DNA of 35,515 bases from assembly GCA_937880075.1 (NCBI GenBank), contig CALFLM010000090.1, positions 1 through 35,515 on the forward strand, written 5' to 3'. This document shows positions 16,478-22,841 of this stretch, piece after piece (the stretch's first letter is position 1; each line of letters starts with the position of its first letter). Origin of the DNA: an uncultured Romboutsia sp. (GTDB taxonomy: Bacteria > Bacillota > Clostridia > Peptostreptococcales > Peptostreptococcaceae). Below the pieces are notes generated by a model, which saw only the letters and a list, made by a program, of their open reading frames with translations, was not told the origin of the DNA and searched no databases. A program made the translations under genes and the position numbers.

Positions 16478-17041
16478 TTATTTATTCATTGTCATAGAAG
16501 TTTTTAATGATTTAGGCATAGAATTTACTACTATACCAACTAATACAACCGCTAAAAACTTATCTGCATAATCTGTAAATACTTGTGTTACAAATACACC
16601 AACTACAGTTGGAACATTAAAATGGCTTAATATTTGAACTATATATGAAGAACCTGAAGATGTTACTCCACCAAATAAAAATGCTGCAATTATTGCACTT
16701 ATTATACTTGTTGGTAAGGTAAATATAAACACTCCTAAAGGTGTTTTAACTCCTTTTAACATACCTTTTTTATACATAAGCCCTGCTAAGTATCCCGTAG
16801 TTATTTGAACTGGTGCAAAGTAAAGTGAATATATATCAAAAGTCATACCACTTACTAAACTTCCACCTACTCCTGTTATTACTGCATACTTTGGTCCAAG
16901 CATACAAGCTATTAGTATTGTTCCTATAGAATCTAAATATATTGGAAGTCTTAAATTAAGGGCTATAAATGCTCCAACTACATTTAAAGCTATCCCCATA
17001 GATATTAAGGTAATATTTTTAACATTTACAGTCTTATTCAT
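16478..17041 (-). CDS. qrtT: ECF transporter S-component, predicted queuosine transporter (QrtT-like), 187 aa
   Basis: Integral membrane substrate-capture subunit of an energy-coupling-factor importer, with about six hydrophobic segments and no ATPase of its own. It would share the general EcfA-EcfA'-EcfT module, which is not in this window. The ECF S-component pattern is seen in LISMGIALNVVGAFIALNLRLP and GPKYAVITGVGGSLVSG-like segments. The start at ATG 17041 is 2 bp after the queK stop codon, and AAGGGGG lies in the end of queK, so the genes are translationally coupled. Sitting between a nucleoside hydrolase and a queuine lyase under a preQ1 riboswitch, the likely cargo is queuosine (or queuine). 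This is inferred from context, not from binding residues. Confidence 0.85.
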   Translation of the reverse strand: MNKTVNVKNITLISMGIALNVVGAFIALNLRLPIYLDSIGTILIACMLGPKYAVITGVGGSLVSGMTFDIYSLYFAPVQITTGYLAGLMYKKGMLKGVKTPLGVFIFTLPTSIISAIIAAFLFGGVTSSGSSYIVQILSHFNVPTVVGVFVTQVFTDYADKFLAVVLVGIVVNSMPKSLKTSMTMNK

Positions 17042-17043
17042 TG

Positions 17044-18009
17044 TTATATAACCCCCTTGATAGAGTCTATAAGACTTTCATGTTCTTTAAATATTCTCTT
17101 TAAGAACATTTTCATAAAAGCTTTTTCATCAACTTCAGTTAATACATGTGAATTAGGTTCATTTTTATAGAAGTTAAATGAGTCAACTATAGATTGACCT
17201 ACTGCTACCCCATCGTGAACAACTTCTACATAAGAATCAAATCCTTTGCATAAACTTCTATCAATAAAGTAAGCCACAGCTAAAGGGTCATTTATTACAC
17301 ATCCTATTATGCCCTCTTGTTCCCAATGGAAATCTATATAAAATCTAATTATTTCTGTTATATATTTTGCCGTATCCTTATCAAGTCTATTAATAAACTC
17401 TATAATATTAGGCGTTAAAACTATTTTTCTAGTTACATCAAGTCCAACCATGTGAATTTTTTTAGGTAAGTTCTTGTAAACATAATCAGCCCCATGTGGG
17501 TCTACCCAGTAATTAAACTCTGCTACTGGTGAACAATTTCCATGAATTCTAAATGCTCCTCCCATAGATACAAATTCATCTAGGTTATCAAAGGCCTTTT
17601 TATCTTTCATAAGTGCCTTTGCAATATTTGTTAGTGGTCCTAGTGCTATAATTGATACATCTTTGTTATTTTTTAAAGTATCAATTATAAAGTCTACTCC
17701 ACCATAAAATATTTTTGCATCTACATCTTCATAGAAGTTTTCTCCAACACCATCTTCTCCATGAGTATCCTGTGCTGTTACAAGTTCTCTTTCAAGAGGT
17801 AATTCCTCTCCTATATATACTGGTATGTCAAGTCTTTGACACATTTGAAGTGCTTTTAGGGCATTTTTTGCTCCTAACTTTGCAGGTACGTTTCCACTTG
17901 TTATTGTAAGTCCTAGTACTTCTAGTTCAGGTGAATTAAGTGCTAGAAGTATTGCCAGAGAATCATCTATCCCTGGATCACAATCAATTATTACTTTTCT
18001 TTTTTCCAT
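17044..18009 (-). CDS. queK: Nucleoside hydrolase, predicted queuosine hydrolase (QueK-like), 321 aa
   Basis: Member of the IunH/Rih nucleoside hydrolase fold. The N-terminal calcium site DCDPGIDD (9-16) is complete. Further family marks are LGLTITSGNV, DTHGEDGVGE, IIALGPLTNIAKAL, FVSMGGAF and HMVGLDVTRKI. Length is normal. Generic members cleave inosine or uridine. In this operon, with an ECF S-component and a queuine-lyase-like radical-SAM enzyme and a preQ1 riboswitch, the expected reaction is queuosine to queuine plus ribose. ATG 18009 has AAGGAGG 7 nt upstream, and that site can be masked by the riboswitch platform (18018-18037). It is the first gene of the operon. Confidence 0.88.
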   Translation of the reverse strand: MEKRKVIIDCDPGIDDSLAILLALNSPELEVLGLTITSGNVPAKLGAKNALKALQMCQRLDIPVYIGEELPLERELVTAQDTHGEDGVGENFYEDVDAKIFYGGVDFIIDTLKNNKDVSIIALGPLTNIAKALMKDKKAFDNLDEFVSMGGAFRIHGNCSPVAEFNYWVDPHGADYVYKNLPKKIHMVGLDVTRKIVLTPNIIEFINRLDKDTAKYITEIIRFYIDFHWEQEGIIGCVINDPLAVAYFIDRSLCKGFDSYVEVVHDGVAVGQSIVDSFNFYKNEPNSHVLTEVDEKAFMKMFLKRIFKEHESLIDSIKGVI

Positions 18010-18015
18010 ATTATA

Positions 18016-18145
18016 TCCTCCTTATAATTTCAAGGAGAACCTATACGCTTTTTTGCACAAAAAAAGCCGTATCTAAGGGTAAATCTTATATACTGCCACT
18101 ATATAAATACCTTAGTTTTTTATACTTGGAGGTTCTCGAACAAGT
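18016..18145 (-). promoter_or_regulatory. preQ1-I riboswitch with translational expression platform
   Basis: The minus strand shows a preQ1 class I aptamer. P1 is ACTTG (18141-18145) with CAAGT (18124-18128), the loop is TTCGAGAACCTC, and the hallmark A-rich tail ATAAAAAACTAAGG (18110-18123) follows. P2 can form between ACCT in the loop and AGGT at the tail's end. Two alternative folds exist downstream. Without ligand, GAGAACCT (18130-18137) can pair with AGGTTCTC (18035-18042) and CTAAGG with CCTTAG, forming a three-way junction with an ATACgGC(T)n/(A)nGCGTAT arm. That leaves the queK Shine-Dalgarno (18017-18023) free. With ligand, CTCCTT (18032-18037) is released to pair with AAGGAG (18018-18023). 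The predicted effect of preQ1 is repression of translation. Confidence 0.8.
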
Positions 18146-18202
18146 TTTTGATAGTTTAAACTATCTAGTATTTTTCAATTGTTTCAAAATTTAAAATGGT
18201 GT

Positions 18203-18231
18203 ATAGTAATTAAAATCATAAGTTACTACAA
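18203..18231 (-). promoter_or_regulatory. Possible promoter of the queK operon
   Basis: On the minus strand TTGTAG (18226-18231), 17 bp and TACTAT (18203-18208) would start an RNA near 18196, about 50 nt before the aptamer. A perfect GATAGTTTAAACTATC palindrome (18150-18165) lies between start and aptamer. The boxes are only moderate matches. Confidence 0.4.
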
Positions 18232-18276
18232 CTTATCCAGATTTATTAACATCACATTTTAACTTCTGATATTTTT

Positions 18277-18332
18277 AATATTAACATAATATTTAAATTT
18301 TAACAATATTAACATAATATTTAAGTTTTAAT
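18277..18332. repeat. Tandem duplication of a 28-bp AT-rich unit
   Basis: The unit AATATTAACATAATATTTAA... occupies 18277-18304 and again 18305-18332 with two substitutions. It lies between the queK promoter region and the dispersed repeat copy at 18339. No function is evident. Confidence 0.75.
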
Positions 18333-18338
18333 AAATAA

Positions 18339-18386
18339 AAAATTCGCTTCGCTCATGTCGCCAACGACTTCGTCCGTTGCTCAAAA
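18339..18386. repeat. Dispersed intergenic repeat, copy 1
   Basis: It begins AAAATTCGCTTCGCTC, continues TGTCGCCAACGA, and ends CCGTTGCTCAAAA. The two end motifs recur, in diverged form, at 22167-22243 and 29687-29810, and the left motif recurs inverted at 19461-19502. GC content is locally higher than in the surrounding gap. A fragment TTTCCCGATACGT at 18428-18440 resembles the TTTCCCCGACACGT part of the 19461 copy. Confidence 0.65.
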
Positions 18387-18388
18387 AT

Positions 18389-18418
18389 AAAGCACTAAAC
18401 AATTAAGTCTAGTGCTTT
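18389..18418 (-). terminator. Hairpin adjoining the repeat copy
   Basis: AAAGCACTA (18389-18397) and TAGTGCTTT (18410-18418) form a 9-bp stem. The T-rich side (TATTTTTG) is on the minus strand, so it could back up the terminator of the VOC gene. The remainder of 18420-18550 shows no gene. Confidence 0.5.
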
Positions 18419-18552
18419 GCTAATAAATTTCCCGATACGTTAGAAAAATTTGGAGGGAAATCTATTGATTTTATTTTATAGCATTTTCAATATTTTGTCC
18501 ATACATTTTTCGACATTTTGCATATCCATTTATATTTTACTCTAAATAAAAA

Positions 18553-18576
18553 GATGATTACCTTAAGATAATCACC
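18553..18576 (-). terminator. Terminator of the VOC gene
   Basis: GATGATTA and TAATCACC pair with one mismatch across CCTTAAGA. The minus strand continues CTTTTTATTTAG. It lies 49 bp past the stop codon at 18625. Confidence 0.65.
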
Positions 18577-18624
18577 ATTTATTTACATAATATTTTTATT
18601 GTAAAATGACAATATATTTATATA

Positions 18625-19008
18625 TTAAAATTCATCTTCTCTTAATAGATAATCATTTCCATCTTGGTCTTTAAATGAGAACATCTTTCCATAAGGCATT
18701 ATCATTAATTCTGAAACTTCAACACCTTTTTCCTTAAGTTCATTATAACTTTCTTCGATATTATTTGTGCTTAGTATAACATTTGGATGTCCTACGTTTG
18801 CTGATGGATTTTGAGCTAACATCATTTTCTTATCATATAATATAAATGTAGTAAACTCGCACTCACTTGGACCAACTTCTAACCATGTCATATTAGGTCC
18901 CATTGGTTGTTCTAGCTTTATTACAAAGTTTAATTTTTCAGTCCAAAACGCTTTAGCTTCTTCTTGGTTATTTACATATATAGTTATTTTCCCTATTTTC
19001 TTTATCAT
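18625..19008 (-). CDS. VOC (glyoxalase/bleomycin-resistance fold) family protein, 127 aa
   Basis: Small cytosolic protein of the vicinal oxygen chelate superfamily with the paired beta-alpha-beta-beta-beta modules. The first begins IGKITIYVNNQEEAKAFWTE and the second NVILSTNNIEESYNELKEKG, ending FSFKDQDGNDYLL, the common last strand. Length is that of single-domain members acting as dimers. Metal-binding positions are not the full glyoxalase I set, and VOC proteins range from dioxygenases to drug-binding proteins, so no reaction is assigned. ATG 19008 has an AGGAGG ribosome binding site 6 nt upstream. It is next to, and co-oriented with, the SASP gene 64 bp upstream, but each has its own ribosome binding site and they are probably separate units. 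Confidence 0.85.
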   Translation of the reverse strand: MIKKIGKITIYVNNQEEAKAFWTEKLNFVIKLEQPMGPNMTWLEVGPSECEFTTFILYDKKMMLAQNPSANVGHPNVILSTNNIEESYNELKEKGVEVSELMIMPYGKMFSFKDQDGNDYLLREDEF

Positions 19009-19072
19009 AGTTGTCCTCCTAAAAATGTGTTCTATTAATTATATACACATTTTAGTATTTTACAAAACAATT

Positions 19073-19309
19073 TTAGACCTTTTTACATATTTTTTTGCCA
19101 TTATACTGTTTAAGTAAAGCTTGTTGCCCCATTTCAACCAATCTTTTGCTCATAAGTCCACCAACTCTACCACCTAATTGACCATTTTCATAAGAAGTGC
19201 TATTTGAACCATATTTATTATTAGTTTCAACACCTATTTCATTTGCTATTTCTAATTTCATTTCTTCTAAAGCTTTCTTCGCATTTTGGTTTACATTTTT
19301 ATTAGCCAT
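19073..19309 (-). CDS. Alpha/beta-type small acid-soluble spore protein, 78 aa
   Basis: DNA-binding protein that coats and protects spore chromosomes and is degraded on germination. Both family signatures are present: ALEEMKLEIANEIGV (about 13-27, including the germination protease site around the Glu-Ile-Ala core) and LGGRVGGLMSKRLVEMGQQA (about 46-65). The N-terminus (MANKNVNQNAKKAL) and the basic tail also fit. ATG 19309 has AGGAGG 7 nt upstream. Expression would be expected in the forespore under sigma G; I could not pick out a convincing sigma-G promoter. The gene marks the organism as a spore former. Confidence 0.95.
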   Translation of the reverse strand: MANKNVNQNAKKALEEMKLEIANEIGVETNNKYGSNSTSYENGQLGGRVGGLMSKRLVEMGQQALLKQYNGKKICKKV

Positions 19310-19460
19310 AATATCCTCCTATTTATATAAATTATAGTTATTTTTCTGTATTTCTTTATTATTTTTTACTTATTAAGATTTTATAATACATCAAAAATGT
19401 TGATAAATTATGAATTATAATAGTAGCAATGTATTTAGAAAAGTAAAAAATAATATTTTA

Positions 19461-19502
19461 AAATATTTCCCCGACACGTCACTCAAGCGAAGCGAATTTT
19501 TT
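19461..19502. repeat. Dispersed intergenic repeat, inverted partial copy
   Basis: Reads as the reverse complement of the family start (AAGCGAAGCGAATTTTTT at 19485-19502), preceded by TTTCCCCGACACGTCACTC. The rest of the 19310-19661 gap is plain AT-rich sequence apart from the promoter at 19590-19618. Confidence 0.6.
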
Positions 19503-19589
19503 AAAGATAAATAAATTTATTACTATCTAAAATATGGATAAATTATAAATTAAATTTATAGTACAGATTTTTACTAAATAATATATAAA

Positions 19590-19618
19590 TTTACTTTTGA
19601 ATATAGATAATATATACT
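19590..19618 (+). promoter_or_regulatory. Probable promoter of the ABC exporter gene
   Basis: TTTACT (19590-19595), a 17-bp spacer and TATACT (19613-19618) precede the start codon by about 44 bp. Good spacing and a good -10 box make it the likely promoter. Confidence 0.5.
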
Positions 19619-19661
19619 TGAGTTTAGTGTAATTTTATAAATATAAATTGTGGAGGTAATC

Positions 19662-21365
19662 ATGAAAAAGCTATGGAAGTATTTATTTAAATACAAGCTT
19701 CTGTTTTTTACTAGAGTATTAACCATATCTTTAGCAGCTTTATCTGTAATCTGCTTTGATTTTATGATGGGATTTATAGTTGATATATTTGCAAATGGTG
19801 AAACAGAAAAGTTTGTTCCAATTATTTTAGCTAGTATTTTTCTTATAATACTACTATTTGTAACTGAATGTATAGATGGGTATGTAATGTCATCTTACAT
19901 AAAAAATACAGTAAATTATTTAAGATGTGATATATTTACTAAAATATTAAATAAGGATATGAAGGACTTTTCTTTAGATAATAGTGGAAAGTATATATCA
20001 ATACTTTATAACGATATAAAAATAATCGAAGATAGCTTACTTAACAATATATTTTTAGTTATATCTTCTTTTATATCATTTATAATTTCGCTTTTATTCT
20101 TATTTTCAATAAGCCCATCAATAGTAATATTTATAGTTATATTTGGTATCCTTGGGTTTATAATACCTAATGCTCTTTCTAAAAAGTTAATAGTTGAAAA
20201 AAATAACTATTCACATAATTTAGAAGAAATAACTTCTGTTACTAAGGACTTATTTTCAGGATTTGAAGTTATAAAAGGATTTAATATTGGTAGTAAAATT
20301 AATACTATATTTAAAAATTCCTCTAATACTGTTGAATCTACTAAGAAAAAATGCTCAATAATTGAGTCTATTATAAAAGGATTTTCACTATCTTTTAGCG
20401 TTACAGTTTACTTAGGAGTTTTAATACTTGGCGGATACCTTATGTATAAAGGAGAAATATCTGTTGGGACTGCAATTATTATAATACAACTTAGCACCCA
20501 TATAGTTGGGCCTGTTAAAACTAGTATTTCTTTAATTAATCAAATAAAATCAGTTTCACTTATAGCTGATAAAATTGATGAAATACTTTACGATTCTTGT
20601 GAAGATATTGAAGAAGTATCTTTACCTAAGTTTGAAAATAGCATAGAAATTAAAAACTTAGATTTTTCTTATACTTTAGATAGAAAGGCTTTAAATAATA
20701 TTAATTTAACCTTTGAGAAAAATAAAAAATACGCTATTGTAGGTGAAAGTGGTTGTGGTAAATCTACATTAATAAAACTACTTATGAGATATTACAAAGA
20801 TTACAACGGTGATATTTTAATTGATAACAAAGATATTCATAAAATATTTAGTAATGATTTATATAAAAATATGTCTATGATCCAACAAAACGTGTTTATG
20901 TTTGATGACTCTATTAAAGAAAATATAAAGTTATTTACAAATTATAATGATGAAGAAGTTTTAAATATCTGTGATAGATCTGGACTTTCTAATTTAATAT
21001 CAAGACTTCCTGATGGTATTAATTCTTTAGTGGGTGAAAATGGAAATAAATTATCAGGTGGAGAAAAGCAACGAATAGCTATAGCCCGTTCTCTTATAAA
21101 TAATACTAAAATATTAATTTTAGATGAGTCTACATCAGCACTTGATAATGAAACGGCTTATAATTTAGAAAGTTCTCTACTTTCTATAGATGACTTAACA
21201 TTAATAGTTGTTACACACAAACTTATAAAAAATATTTTACTTAATTATGATGAAATTATAGTTATGAAGGATGGTATGGTTATTGAGAAAGGGTCTTTTG
21301 ATTACTTAATTAATCTTAAAGGTTATTTCTATAGCTTATATTACCTTCAAAATGAGGATATATAA
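19662..21365 (+). CDS. ABC exporter half-transporter (fused membrane and ATPase domains), 567 aa
   Basis: Type IV ABC exporter subunit expected to work as a homodimer. The N-terminal membrane domain has about six helices (roughly residues 10-290). The C-terminal ATPase has Walker A GESGCGKST (about 364), a Q-loop in MIQQNVFMFD, signature LSGGEKQRIAIARS (about 470), Walker B ILILDESTSALD and an H-loop in VVTHK. I start at ATG 19662 (MKKLWKYLFK) because GGAGG lies 5-6 nt upstream. The GTG at 19650 overlaps that ribosome binding site. No peptidase domain is attached, so it is not a bacteriocin processing exporter. Lipids, drugs or peptides are all possible substrates. It forms a single-gene unit with a strong terminator. 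Confidence 0.92.
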   Translation: MKKLWKYLFKYKLLFFTRVLTISLAALSVICFDFMMGFIVDIFANGETEKFVPIILASIFLIILLFVTECIDGYVMSSYIKNTVNYLRCDIFTKILNKDMKDFSLDNSGKYISILYNDIKIIEDSLLNNIFLVISSFISFIISLLFLFSISPSIVIFIVIFGILGFIIPNALSKKLIVEKNNYSHNLEEITSVTKDLFSGFEVIKGFNIGSKINTIFKNSSNTVESTKKKCSIIESIIKGFSLSFSVTVYLGVLILGGYLMYKGEISVGTAIIIIQLSTHIVGPVKTSISLINQIKSVSLIADKIDEILYDSCEDIEEVSLPKFENSIEIKNLDFSYTLDRKALNNINLTFEKNKKYAIVGESGCGKSTLIKLLMRYYKDYNGDILIDNKDIHKIFSNDLYKNMSMIQQNVFMFDDSIKENIKLFTNYNDEEVLNICDRSGLSNLISRLPDGINSLVGENGNKLSGGEKQRIAIARSLINNTKILILDESTSALDNETAYNLESSLLSIDDLTLIVVTHKLIKNILLNYDEIIVMKDGMVIEKGSFDYLINLKGYFYSLYYLQNEDI

Positions 21366-21372
21366 TTAATAT

Positions 21373-21417
21373 AATACCTTTGTAACTGCATTAAATAAGT
21401 ATAGTTACAAAGGTATT
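21373..21417 (+). terminator. Strong terminator after the ABC exporter
   Basis: AATACCTTTGTAACT (21373-21387) and AGTTACAAAGGTATT (21403-21417) form a perfect 15-bp stem, followed by TATTTTAG. It starts 7 bp after the stop codon. Confidence 0.85.
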
Positions 21418-21473
21418 TATTTTAGTATAAAGCTATGTTATATAATTTTCTGATAAATAGTAAATACATTAAT

Positions 21474-21525
21474 AAAGGCTCCTTTTTTAGCAATGATAAA
21501 ATTATCAAAGCCTTAAGGAGCCTTT
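21474..21525 (-). terminator. Terminator after the globin gene
   Basis: AAAGGCTCC (21474-21482) pairs with GGAGCCTTT (21517-21525). A GATAA/TTATC pair lies in the loop, and T-rich flanks are present. It lies 7 bp past the globin stop codon at 21533. Confidence 0.7.
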
Positions 21526-21532
21526 TAATATA

Positions 21533-22000
21533 TTACATTTTTTGGTGTATTTGGTTATCTACACATATTTGGTCTATATACATATCTTTTTCTATTTGTA
21601 TAAATACCTTAGCTATAACTTCGTAAGCTTGTGCCCATGCATTTAATATTTCTTCTGTTGCAGCATCCCCTAATACTTCTTTTATAGCTTTTAATAAATT
21701 TTCACCTATTATTGGGTAGTGTTCTGGGGCTACATTTGAATTAACATGAGCTTTACACATCTTTTGTACAGCTGGTAATATTGCTTCTAAGTTGTCTATA
21801 TTTTGTGCAGCTGCTAGTACTGCCATTGCTAATGCCTTTGGTTGTTCTCCAGATTCTTGTCTAGCCATATTGAACATAGCTTTTATTTCAGGATTATTTT
21901 CAAACAGTCTCTTATAGAAGGTTGTTGTTATTTCTACTCCATGTTCTTTTAATACCGGAACTGTACTTTTTATTATATCTATTGTCTTTTGATTTAACAT
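21533..22000 (-). CDS. Single-domain globin of the flavohaemoglobin (Hmp) type, 155 aa
   Basis: Haem-binding globin matching the first domain of Hmp flavohaemoglobins, without the FAD/NADH reductase part. The key haem-pocket residues are all in place: B10 Tyr at Y29 (TTFYKRLF), E7 Gln at Q53 (SGEQPKAL), proximal F8 His at H85 (CKAHVNSN) and Y95 in PEHYPIIGENLL. The chain ends shortly after the H helix (VFIQIEKDMYI). Because the ending is clean with a terminator next to it, it is a natural single-domain protein rather than a truncated Hmp. Such proteins bind O2 and NO. In an anaerobe the likely role is NO or O2 scavenging with an unlinked reductase. ATG 22000 has AAAGGAG 8 nt upstream. Confidence 0.93.
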   Translation of the reverse strand: MLNQKTIDIIKSTVPVLKEHGVEITTTFYKRLFENNPEIKAMFNMARQESGEQPKALAMAVLAAAQNIDNLEAILPAVQKMCKAHVNSNVAPEHYPIIGENLLKAIKEVLGDAATEEILNAWAQAYEVIAKVFIQIEKDMYIDQICVDNQIHQKM

Positions 22001-22040
22001 ATTTATTTCTCCTTTAAATTTATAATTTATGTACCTCTTT

Positions 22041-22079
22041 ATACATAAATGTATATCCTTATATTTTGATTATAAACAA
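22041..22079 (-). promoter_or_regulatory. Globin promoter with an overlapping palindromic operator
   Basis: On the minus strand TTGTTT (22074-22079), 18 bp and TATACA (22050-22055) form a promoter about 50 bp before the globin ATG. The perfect palindrome ATACATAAATGTAT (22041-22054) covers the -10 box and start site, the place for a repressor. An NO- or redox-responsive regulator is an attractive guess but is not shown. Beyond it, 22080-22498 holds AT-rich sequence and one dispersed repeat, with no gene seen. Confidence 0.45.
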
Positions 22080-22166
22080 ATTTTATAAAATAATTATGAT
22101 ATTTACAAAAATAATATCATATATTTATAATACCCTTCATCATTATTTATAATCATAATTAAAATA

Positions 22167-22243
22167 AAAAAATTCACTTCACTCCTTTCGCCAACGATAT
22201 ATCTTTGCTCTCACTACAGATACATTTGTTGATCAAAATAATT
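22167..22243. repeat. Dispersed intergenic repeat, copy 2 (diverged)
   Basis: Begins AAAATTCACTTCACTC, continues TTTCGCCAACGA as in copy 1, and ends TTTGTTGATCAAAATAAT, a degraded form of the CGTTGCTCAAAA end. It lies in the gap between the globin promoter and the tRNA genes. Confidence 0.55.
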
Positions 22244-22498
22244 ATAATGTTACAAATTATCTAAAAACAACAACATATATATTTTATAATACCTTAGTAT
22301 ATAAAAAGTTATTTTCTCTTTAGCCCATACATTTTTAGTAGATTTTAATGATAAAGATGGATTATGGAAATAATTAAAACTATTTTTCCTATTCTTTTTA
22401 ATTTATATACCATAATCTCTTTAATTAAATTATCTATGCTAAATATATATGAATAAATATTAAATAAAATTTATAATTTGTAAATTTTAAAAAAACTA

Positions 22499-22527
22499 TT
22501 GACGAAATTAAATAAATTTACTAAAAT
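22499..22527 (+). promoter_or_regulatory. Promoter of the tRNA pair
   Basis: TTGACG (22499-22504), 17 bp and TAAAAT (22522-22527) lie 12 bp before the first tRNA, a typical strong stable-RNA promoter layout. Confidence 0.75.
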
Positions 22528-22539
22528 AATACTTGCAAT

Positions 22540-22628
<89 letters not shown>

Positions 22629-22633
22629 TATAT

Positions 22634-22709
22634 GGGAATATAGCTCAGTTGGTAGAGCAATTGACTGTTAATCAATGGGTCACAGGTTCGAGTCCTGTTA
22701 TTCCCGCCA
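22634..22709 (+). tRNA. tRNA-Asn (anticodon GUU)
   Basis: The GGGAATA/TATTCCC acceptor stem, GCTCAGTTGGTAGAGC D arm, anticodon loop CTGTTAA with GTT, GGTTCGAGTCC T arm and encoded CCA are all present. A GUN anticodon makes it one of the four tRNAs modified with queuosine, which the queK-qrtT-queL operon in this window would help supply. Confidence 0.97.
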
Positions 22710-22713
22710 GTAC

Positions 22714-22745
22714 AAAAAACTCTTAGTTTATACTAAGAGTTTTTT
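22714..22745 (+). terminator. Terminator of the tRNA pair
   Basis: AAAAAACTCTTAG (22714-22726) and CTAAGAGTTTTTT (22733-22745) form a 13-bp stem with a 6-nt loop ending in a T-run. Confidence 0.9.
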
Positions 22746-22841
22746 TGTATATAAATAAAATCTATGATAATAATATAAAAAACCTATTGATTCCTATCTT
22801 GCCTTAATGTGCTTTATATTAAACCCTAGCTATAACATAAA

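Noticed and set aside
18016..18145. Queuosine-operon leader as a purine-type three-way-junction riboswitch
   Set aside because: The conserved purine-aptamer core and loop motifs are missing. The A-rich tail AAAAAACTAAGG and P1 hairpin fit preQ1-I, and the three-way junction is better explained as its alternative fold.
21533..22000. Globin as a truncated flavohaemoglobin pseudogene
   Set aside because: No reductase-domain fragments occur downstream in any frame. A terminator follows the stop directly, and the globin domain is complete with all haem-pocket residues.
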